A stretch of DNA of 43,746 bases from Candidatus Micrarchaeaceae archaeon (GTDB lineage Archaea > Micrarchaeota > Micrarchaeia > Micrarchaeales > Micrarchaeaceae). The stretch is taken from positions 1 through 43,746 of the forward strand of contig DAIDAE010000003.1 in assembly GCA_027310755.1 (NCBI GenBank), in the 5' to 3' direction. Under the pieces are notes generated by a model that saw nothing but the letters and a program-made list of their open reading frames with translations, was not told the DNA's origin and searched no databases. Shown here piece after piece: positions 37,070 to 43,746 of this stretch (position 1 is its first letter; each line of letters begins with the position of its first letter). The position numbers were made by a program, and so were the translations under genes.

Positions 37070-37254
37070 GCGCGTTCAAGTCCATGGCATTCTTTTATGG
37101 AGCGTTGGCCGCAGTGCCGATAATGCTTTGGATGATTGCAATTACATCGCCGTATCCACAGTTCCACCTGCTCAGGGTGGCGTTCGCAGCGCTTTCCGGT
37201 GCCGGCGCGATATTGTTCGGGCTTATAGGATTCAATGAGGTATTCCATGGATAG
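37066..37254 (+). CDS. Putative SDH membrane anchor subunit (SdhD-like by position)
   Basis: MSAFKSMAFFYGALAAVPIMLWMIAIT...; two TMs; overlaps the sdhB start. Confidence 0.5.
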   Translation: MSAFKSMAFFYGALAAVPIMLWMIAITSPYPQFHLLRVAFAALSGAGAILFGLIGFNEVFHG

Positions 37255-37990
37255 CAGGAACCAGAGAAAGACCACCATAACGGTGCATTCCTTCGATGGG
37301 AGGAGCGAAAGCTTCAAGGAGAAGCGCTATGACATAGATTCCGGCAGTTTCACCACGGTCCTTGACGCGCTGATAAGGATAAAGGAGACGATCGACCCCT
37401 CGCTTTCCTTCAGGTACAGCTGCAGAATGGGGATATGCGGCTCGTGCGCCATGGTGATAGACGGGAAGCCGAGCCTTGCGTGCGAAACAAAGATATCCGA
37501 TCTCAATGTGACCGGCAAGGGGATCGACGTGCGGGCGATGCAGGGCCATCCGCTGCTTAAAGGGCTTGTTACGGACTTTGACGATTTCTTCCAGAAGCAC
37601 AAGGAGGTCTTTCCATGGATAATAAGGCACAATATCAGCGACAAATACGATGACACCGAGGCCTACCACCAGACGGACAAGCAAATAAACAAGTTCCTGC
37701 CGTTCGCCGAATGCATAAAATGCGGCCTGTGCATAGACGCGTGCCCGGTGGCGAACACCAACAAGGACTTTATGGGCCCCCAGGCCCTTTCACAGGCCTA
37801 CAGGTACATCGCGGATTCAAAGGACCAGGGAAGAAAATACAGGGTTGAGGCGCTTGACACGCTGGATGGGGCATGGGGATGCGAATTCTCCGGTTCATGC
37901 TCAAAAGTTTGCCCGAAATCCGTGGATCCCGCCCTCGCGATACAGCTCCTAAAAGTCGACATCGCCAAATATCGCTTGATAGAGAAATGA
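37247..37990 (+). CDS. sdhB: Succinate dehydrogenase/fumarate reductase iron-sulfur subunit
   Basis: YSCRMGICGSCAMVIDGKPSLAC; CIKCGLCIDACPVAN; CEFSGSCSKVCPKSVDP. Confidence 0.95.
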   Translation: MDSRNQRKTTITVHSFDGRSESFKEKRYDIDSGSFTTVLDALIRIKETIDPSLSFRYSCRMGICGSCAMVIDGKPSLACETKISDLNVTGKGIDVRAMQGHPLLKGLVTDFDDFFQKHKEVFPWIIRHNISDKYDDTEAYHQTDKQINKFLPFAECIKCGLCIDACPVANTNKDFMGPQALSQAYRYIADSKDQGRKYRVEALDTLDGAWGCEFSGSCSKVCPKSVDPALAIQLLKVDIAKYRLIEK

Positions 37991-37994
37991 TAGC

Positions 37995-39386
37995 ATGGCA
38001 AAATTCAGGATAGAAAAGGATTTCCTCGGCGGCGTGAAGATTCCCGCAGAGGCATATTACGGGGCTGAGACGCAGAGGTCCATGAACAATTACGACATCT
38101 CCGGGCAGTCGATCCCTGCCACGTTCATAAGGCATTACGCGATGATAAAAAGGTCCGCCGCGCTCGCGAACATGAAGCTAGGCAAGCTCAATGAAAGAAA
38201 AGGGCGGGCGATAGTCAGGGCATGCGATGAGATAATAAAGGGTAAGCTCGCAGAGCAGTTTAACATAGACTACTTCCAGTCCGGGGCCGGGACCAGCGTG
38301 AACATGAACCTGAATGAAGTCATAGCGAACAGGGCGCTCGAGATAATCGGGAGCAAAAAAGGGGATTATAGGGTAATACACCCGAACGATGACGTCAACA
38401 TGTCCCAGTCTACAAATGATACATACCATGCATGCATGCATCTCACGGTTTATTCCGAATTGACCGAGGCGCTCTTGCCGGCGCTCGAATCGCTGCAGAA
38501 GGCCCTGGATAAAAAGGCGCATGAATTCTCAAACGTGGTCAAGACCGGAAGGACGCACCTGCAGGATGCCGTGCCAATAACACTCGGCCAGGAATTTTCC
38601 GGATACGCATCCTCCGTGGGCAGGCAGATAAAGAACATAAAGAACAGCTCCGATAAGCTCCTCGACATATCCCTGGGGGGAACCGCGGTCGGTACCGGGA
38701 TAGAGGCATCAAAGGGCTATTCGTACGCAGTTGCAGGCGAACTCAGGAAATACACAAAATACAGGTTCAGGCTCGCAAGGAACTTTTTCGACATACAGCA
38801 GAACCAGGACGAGGAGGGATGGGTGAGCAGCTCGCTTCGCGACCTTGCCGTTGCGTTGAACAAGATATCAAACGACCTGCGGCTTATGAATTCGGGCCCG
38901 GCGTCCGGATTTGGCGACATAACGCTCCCTGCCGTGCAGCCCGGCTCATCGATAATGCCCGGCAAGGTGAATCCGAGCATGGCGGAGATGCTCAATATGG
39001 TCTGTTTCCAGGTCATCGGCATGGATACCACCGTAAGCTACTGCGCGGAGAGCGGCCAGCTGGAGCTCAATGTTTATATGCCCCTCATAGCGTACGACCT
39101 CCTGTATTCGATAAGGATACTTTCCAATGCAGTGAATACCTTTACGACAAGATGCGTAGCCGGCATCAAGGCGAACAGGGAAAGGATGGGCAGGAATGTC
39201 AGCATGGATATGTCCCTTGCGACCGCGCTCGCCCCGTTCATAGGGTATGAAAGGGCCGCGAAGATAGCGAGAAAAGCGCTAAAGGAGGGGAAAAGCGTGA
39301 AGGAGGTATGCATGGAGCTCAAGATAATGCCCGAAAGGGATCTTAACAGGATACTCAATCCCAGAAAGCTCACGAGAAGGAAATGA
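37995..39386 (+). CDS. Class II fumarase/aspartase superfamily lyase
   Basis: FRIEKDFLGGVKIPAEAYYGAETQRSMNNY; SVNMNLNEVIANRA; GSSIMPGKVNPSMAEM. Confidence 0.9.
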   Translation: MAKFRIEKDFLGGVKIPAEAYYGAETQRSMNNYDISGQSIPATFIRHYAMIKRSAALANMKLGKLNERKGRAIVRACDEIIKGKLAEQFNIDYFQSGAGTSVNMNLNEVIANRALEIIGSKKGDYRVIHPNDDVNMSQSTNDTYHACMHLTVYSELTEALLPALESLQKALDKKAHEFSNVVKTGRTHLQDAVPITLGQEFSGYASSVGRQIKNIKNSSDKLLDISLGGTAVGTGIEASKGYSYAVAGELRKYTKYRFRLARNFFDIQQNQDEEGWVSSSLRDLAVALNKISNDLRLMNSGPASGFGDITLPAVQPGSSIMPGKVNPSMAEMLNMVCFQVIGMDTTVSYCAESGQLELNVYMPLIAYDLLYSIRILSNAVNTFTTRCVAGIKANRERMGRNVSMDMSLATALAPFIGYERAAKIARKALKEGKSVKEVCMELKIMPERDLNRILNPRKLTRRK

Positions 39387-39403
39387 CCCTGCGGGGCACC
39401 AGA

Positions 39404-39715
39404 TCAGATATCTATCCAGAGCTCCCCGTCCTGCTCGGTTATTTTGTAGGTGTTCTGGCGCGGCCCCCACGATGTCCTTGGATCTCCCGCTCCAGTCCTA
39501 ACGTCATAGAGGGCGCCATGCCAGGGACATTCTACAATATAATCGGTCAGCTTTCCCTTTTCCAGCGGCCCGCCCCTGTGCGAGCAAGCGCTTTCCAGCG
39601 CGTAGATGTTGCCGTCTATCATTACAAGCATGACCTTCTTGCCATTTGCGGTAACCCCCACCGGCTTCCTGTCGGTCAAATCTGCCTTCTTCAACTCCAG
39701 CTTAACACCAGCCAT
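39404..39715 (-). CDS. Rieske-type [2Fe-2S] ferredoxin
   Basis: CSHRGGPLEKGKLTDYIVECPWHGALYD. Confidence 0.93.
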   Translation of the reverse strand: MAGVKLELKKADLTDRKPVGVTANGKKVMLVMIDGNIYALESACSHRGGPLEKGKLTDYIVECPWHGALYDVRTGAGDPRTSWGPRQNTYKITEQDGELWIDI

Positions 39716-39849
39716 GAATTACTATATTTGCTTAAATCTAAAAACTGATATGATATGATGGAACAGGCCCAAGTACGGCTTCGCACCCAATTGATAGCCG
39801 AATTTAACCCTGTGTTTATAAACCTGATCTTGCTTATCGTATTTGCTGT

Positions 39850-40407
39850 GTGATGTCCGCTTCGGGAAGCATGGAAGCAATTGAGCGTGCACACATGGCG
39901 TGCAGTCACATGATGATATGTATGCTGAAGCTCATAGTCGAATTGTTTGTCATATTGCTTGTCGTGTACGCTGTGCTGTACGCGATAGAGCCGACATGGG
40001 CACATCGCATACTAAATGCCGTCCTCGGGACGAAATTGAACATGACCACCACGACAATAACGATACCATATGCGGGGATCCAGCATGCATATGTCAATGG
40101 AACAATCCAGAGCACTAGCTATGTGTTCTCAAATGACACTGTGCTATACATAAAAGGGGAAAACAACAAAATAATAGTAATGGAGCGTCAGGCCGGCGTA
40201 AGCATACCGGTGTTGTACGTGAATATGACCGGGAGCGGCGATTCGCTGACAATAAAAAACGGGTTCGTGGTCCTTAACATATGGGGCAGCGCCGATTCAA
40301 TCATGCTCTACAATTCAACACTGCTGAGCTCCAACCTGCACGGGGGCGGCGACCACATATACAACGAGAGCGCAAGCGGCAACCAGACCATTTATAACTC
40401 CACGTAG
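39850..40407 (+). CDS. Membrane-anchored surface protein, beta-rich
   Basis: N-terminal TM (LIVELFVILLVVYAVLYAI), N-X-S/T-rich exterior. Confidence 0.55.
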   Translation: MMSASGSMEAIERAHMACSHMMICMLKLIVELFVILLVVYAVLYAIEPTWAHRILNAVLGTKLNMTTTTITIPYAGIQHAYVNGTIQSTSYVFSNDTVLYIKGENNKIIVMERQAGVSIPVLYVNMTGSGDSLTIKNGFVVLNIWGSADSIMLYNSTLLSSNLHGGGDHIYNESASGNQTIYNST

Positions 40408-40461
40408 TAAATGGGTTCGACATCCGATGCACAAAAAGGAACGCCAACTTTCAAAATATAT

Positions 40462-40497
40462 TTATATCGGACCATTTATCTATGTATACCGATATAA
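40462..40497. promoter_or_regulatory. Candidate operator in front of the copper operon
   Basis: TTATATCG-N20-CGATATAA (TTATATCGG-N18-CCGATATAA), following an AT-rich TATA-like aaatatat and ending 11 nt before ATG 40509. Confidence 0.7.
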
Positions 40498-40508
40498 CCT
40501 CTAAATTA

Positions 40509-40613
40509 ATGGGTAAGAAAATGGAAACATATACGTGTCCGATGCATCCGAAGGTGCGCTCTAAAAAACTAGGGAAATGCCCGGAATGCGGGATGGGCCT
40601 GACAAAGGCTTGA
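40509..40613 (+). CDS. 34-aa stand-alone heavy-metal-binding-domain-like microprotein
   Basis: MGKKMETYTCPMHPKVRSKKLGKCPECGMGLTKA* matches the YTCPMHP...PGKCPxCGMxL pattern usually at copper ATPase N-termini. Confidence 0.75.
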   Translation: MGKKMETYTCPMHPKVRSKKLGKCPECGMGLTKA

Positions 40614-40777
40614 TGGTACGCCAGGGGAACTATTCAAATCTAATTCCCGCGGCTTTCAATATGATGATGAGAAAATTGCGAATGGGCGCCATGCATGGCG
40701 CACCGCACATAAAGCTGCAACCTGCCGGTAACCAGGAAATATATGGAAAGGAAATGCGAATGACCTATTCGGGTTGA
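40613..40777 (+). CDS. 54-aa Met-rich putative microprotein
   Basis: TGATG overlap with the upstream gene; MVRQGNYSNLIPAAFNMMMRKLRMGAMHGAPHIKLQPAG...; ends 4 nt before the ATPase start. Confidence 0.45.
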   Translation: MVRQGNYSNLIPAAFNMMMRKLRMGAMHGAPHIKLQPAGNQEIYGKEMRMTYSG

Positions 40778-40781
40778 TGAG

Positions 40782-42848
40782 ATGGCAACCGATCCTGTAT
40801 GCGGAATGAATGTCGATGAGAAAACGGCAACGCTGATAAGCGGGAGGCAGGGCGAAAAATACTACTTCTGCAGCAAAAGTTGCAAGCTCCAATTTGAAAG
40901 GCCGGAGAAGGAGCTAGAGGCGATCAGAAATGCGCTGTTTGTATCGGTGCCGCTTACCGCAATAATCGTGCTGCTTACCTACCTACTCAATCTTCAATAC
41001 GACAATTACATAATGTTTGTCCTCGCCACCATAGTGCAGCTTTACTCCGGGAGGAGGTTTTATGAAGGGACGCTCGATGCAATAAAAAACAGGTCGGCAA
41101 ACATGGATATGCTTATAGCCATAGGCACAACAGCCGCGTGGATGTACAGCACGGTGGTAACATTTGCGCCGAACGCATTCCCAACGGGCGGGGTCTACTT
41201 TGATACGTCAACGATAATAATAACGCTGATACTTTTGGGCACGTACATGCAGAGGCTGGCAGAAACCAGGGCATCAGACGCGGTTTCTGCGCTGATAGCG
41301 CTGCAGCCCAAAATAGCCAATGTAATAAGGGACGGCGAAATAACGGACAAGCCGATCGGGGAGATAAAGCCCGGGGAAATACTGCTGGTAAAAATAGGGG
41401 AGAAGATACCGACAGATTCGGTGGTCGTTGAGGGGCGAAGCTCTGTCGATGAATCCATGATTACGGGTGAGAGCATGCCCGTCACAAAAAAGACCGGGGG
41501 CAAGGTGATAGGGGGTACGATTAACATGACCGGCTTTTTAAAGATAAAAGCGACAAAAGTCGGGAAGGACACGGCGCTGTCCCAGATAATAAAGATTGTA
41601 CAAGATGCCGCATCCAGCAAAGTTCCAATACAAAAACTAGCCGACCAAATAGCTTCCTATTTTGTTCCGTTGGTTGTGCTCGTAGGGATAATTTCTGCCA
41701 TGGCGTGGTACCTGATCGGAAATGTTGGATCCAACACCGCCATGCTCATATTTGTAAGCGTGCTAATCATAGCGTGCCCCTGTGCGCTTGGCATAGCAAC
41801 TCCGGCCGCGTTGTTGGTCTCTTCAGGAAGGGCAGCCAAGGAGGGGATATTGATAAAAAGCGGGGAATCCCTCCAAATCGCCAGCAAGATCGATGTTGTA
41901 GTGCTTGATAAGACGGGAACGCTGACAAAGGGCAGGCCGGAAGTAACAGACATCGTTCAAATATCAAATTATAAGCAAAAGGATATTCTCAGGTTTGCGG
42001 CCATCGCAGAGCTGAACTCGGAGCATGTTTTGGGCAGGGCGATAGTCGAAAAGGCGAAGAATGCAAAAATAAAAATGGAGTTCCCCAAGAAATTCACATA
42101 TAAACAAGGGAGCGGCATAATTGCAGTTGATAGGAGCGGCAGGAGAATTGAAATAGGAAACAGGGACCTGTTCGACCGGAGACAACTCGCCGTGGTGGAA
42201 AGGCAACTCCAAATGCTTGAATCTGAGGGCAAAACTAGCCTCATCATAGGTTTGAACAATAAGGTAATAGGGATTGTTGCGCTTGCAGATGTGCTGAAAA
42301 AAGACAGCAAAAAGGCAATCGTGGCGTTTCAGGACTCCGGAAAAGAGGTATGGCTGATTACGGGGGATAACGATAGGGCTGCACACGCGATAGCAAAAGA
42401 ACTTGGGATAAAGAACGTTATTGCGCATGCCAAACCCAAAGATAAATTGAGGAAGATAATCGAGCTGCAAAAAACGGGAAAGAGGGTAGCCATGGTCGGT
42501 GATGGCGTAAATGATGCGCCCGCACTTACAAAGGCCGATTTGGGCATAGCGATCGCAGCAGGCACTGATGTGGCAATACAAGCCGGTGGAATAATTTTGG
42601 TCAGGAACAGCATATACGATGCCGCAGCCGCGCTTGAACTGGGAAAAAGGACAATGACAAAGATAAAGCAGAATCTTTTCTGGGCGTTTGGTTACAACAT
42701 AGTGTTAATTCCGATCGCTGCCGGAGCTCTGATTCCCTTCTACACCGTGAGTATATATAATTTCCTGCCAGCATTGGCGGCATTTGCAATGGCTTTCAGC
42801 TCAGTCACAGTGGTTACAAATTCTCTTTTGCTAGCCAGGAAAATATAG
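40782..42848 (+). CDS. copA: Copper-translocating P-type ATPase (P1B) with N-terminal YHS domain
   Basis: DPVCGMNVDEKTA...YYFCSKSCKLQFE; ACPCALG; DKTGTLTKG; MVGDGVNDAPAL. Confidence 0.94.
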   Translation: MATDPVCGMNVDEKTATLISGRQGEKYYFCSKSCKLQFERPEKELEAIRNALFVSVPLTAIIVLLTYLLNLQYDNYIMFVLATIVQLYSGRRFYEGTLDAIKNRSANMDMLIAIGTTAAWMYSTVVTFAPNAFPTGGVYFDTSTIIITLILLGTYMQRLAETRASDAVSALIALQPKIANVIRDGEITDKPIGEIKPGEILLVKIGEKIPTDSVVVEGRSSVDESMITGESMPVTKKTGGKVIGGTINMTGFLKIKATKVGKDTALSQIIKIVQDAASSKVPIQKLADQIASYFVPLVVLVGIISAMAWYLIGNVGSNTAMLIFVSVLIIACPCALGIATPAALLVSSGRAAKEGILIKSGESLQIASKIDVVVLDKTGTLTKGRPEVTDIVQISNYKQKDILRFAAIAELNSEHVLGRAIVEKAKNAKIKMEFPKKFTYKQGSGIIAVDRSGRRIEIGNRDLFDRRQLAVVERQLQMLESEGKTSLIIGLNNKVIGIVALADVLKKDSKKAIVAFQDSGKEVWLITGDNDRAAHAIAKELGIKNVIAHAKPKDKLRKIIELQKTGKRVAMVGDGVNDAPALTKADLGIAIAAGTDVAIQAGGIILVRNSIYDAAAALELGKRTMTKIKQNLFWAFGYNIVLIPIAAGALIPFYTVSIYNFLPALAAFAMAFSSVTVVTNSLLLARKI

Positions 42849-42986
42849 CATAGTGAAACACCATTTCTGTCGTTCTTTTGCCACTTGAAAATTAGACGCG
42901 ACTGTATTCAGCCCACCTCAAGCGATGTGGACTTTATGTGCATCTATATACATGGGAGTATATCTGTGCATATCCGTATAACTAGA

Positions 42987-43097
42987 TTATTTTTGTTTCT
43001 GCATCGCGTGCGCTAGCCTTTCCGAAGCAAGATTCTTTACGAGTCCCTGCCATATCACTAGCTCTTTTTCAAAAGCCCTTTTCACGAATACTCTCAT
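42987..43097 (-). CDS. Putative 36-aa ORF coupled to VapC
   Basis: MRVFVKRAFEKELVIWQGLVKNLASERLAHAMQKQK*; ATGA overlap with the vapC stop. Confidence 0.35.
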   Translation of the reverse strand: MRVFVKRAFEKELVIWQGLVKNLASERLAHAMQKQK

Positions 43098-43480
43098 TCT
43101 ATCACTACAAAATTATTGTATCCTAATTTTTTAATCTCTTTAAAATCTTTGTCGTTTGTGACTAGTTTTTCATTATTTGCTACGGTTATTCCTGCGATTA
43201 GAATATCAAATTCATCTATCAACTTGCCTTTAATTTTAAGAGCTCTGTAAATCTCTGTGCTTACTTCTATTTCACTATTCCCAAGTCCATATAAATTAAG
43301 GTTATCAATCAGTTTGTCTAGCGTGTGTTGTTCTGTGAACTTTCTACCTCTAAGTAATTCGTATTTGCTCAATATTGTAATAGCGGCGCTTTCCTTACCT
43401 TTATAAGATTCTATTGCATCTATGGCTTTCTGCTCCCCGACGAGTGCATCTATTAACAGATTTGTGTCAAAAATTACCAA
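43094..43480 (-). CDS. vapC: PIN domain toxin (VapC)
   Basis: MVIFDTNLLIDALVGEQKAID...YELLRGR...FDILIAGITVANNEKLVTNDKDFKEI. Confidence 0.92.
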   Translation of the reverse strand: MVIFDTNLLIDALVGEQKAIDAIESYKGKESAAITILSKYELLRGRKFTEQHTLDKLIDNLNLYGLGNSEIEVSTEIYRALKIKGKLIDEFDILIAGITVANNEKLVTNDKDFKEIKKLGYNNFVVIE

Positions 43481-43726
43481 TTAATCACTCGATAATCTAA
43501 TCTTACCAAAAGCACGTCTACTACGATTAACTTCTCCCTTCCAAGATGAGCCATCTTTCTTATTCAATATACCAAAGAAACTCTCAAGCTGAGCTATGTC
43601 GCCTTTCTGTGTTTTGCCCTTGATTAATTCTTCTATTGCTTTAGAGAAAGACTCCTTCTTTTTAATTTTTTGCAATTCACTATATACTGTTTCGGATACT
43701 ACTATTACTCTGGACATGTTTATCAT
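43481..43726 (-). CDS. vapB: VapB-type antitoxin
   Basis: MSRVIVVSETVYSELQKIKKKESFSKAIEELI; directly upstream of vapC. Start may be MSRVIV. Confidence 0.85.
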   Translation of the reverse strand: MINMSRVIVVSETVYSELQKIKKKESFSKAIEELIKGKTQKGDIAQLESFFGILNKKDGSSWKGEVNRSRRAFGKIRLSSD

Positions 43727-43746
43727 CTATATATATTTCTATATAT

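Noticed and set aside
42850-42986. Partial repeats tgtgcatctatatacatg / tgtgcatatcc downstream of copA
   Set aside because: Too short and AT-rich to separate from chance without statistics.
1-43746. CRISPR array or other regularly spaced repeats
   Set aside because: None seen by eye. The only repeated units are the tRNA-Ile end copies and the two operator-like sites.

Overview
The window is about 43.7 kb of compact archaeal chromosome. The evidence is TATA-box promoters, a class III signal peptide, RFC small subunit, an EndA-type tRNA intron and overlapping genes. Gene content suggests a DPANN/Micrarchaeota (ARMAN-like) organism, but that placement is inference. I identified about 45 protein-coding genes and three tRNAs: His-GTG, Ile-GAT with a noncanonical D-arm intron, and Pro-TGG. 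Main protein groups: type IV pilus-like proteins, TPR-AAA ATPase, RNase HI, AMMECR1, UbiD/UbiA/UbiE quinone-type enzymes, HicBA and VapBC toxin-antitoxin pairs, a PadR-ABC exporter operon, two aldehyde dehydrogenases with a class III aminotransferase, DNA repair and redox enzymes, malic enzyme, an SDH operon with unusual small membrane subunits, a fumarase/aspartase, and a copper P-type ATPase operon. Strongest observations: (1) a TTATATCG-N20-CGATATAA inverted repeat with identical spacing and near-identical position in front of both the PadR-ABC operon and the copper ATPase operon; (2) a ~1.1 kb islet carrying HicBA and a nonsense-interrupted acetyltransferase, bounded by a 24-bp exact duplication of the tRNA-Ile 3' end; (3) a 38-nt intron between tRNA-Ile positions 13 and 14; (4) a pilus-ATPase homologue that has lost its Walker A lysine; (5) several unannotated microproteins (25, 34, 54 and 36 aa) in operon positions. 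No searches or folding programs were run. All family calls are from reading motifs.
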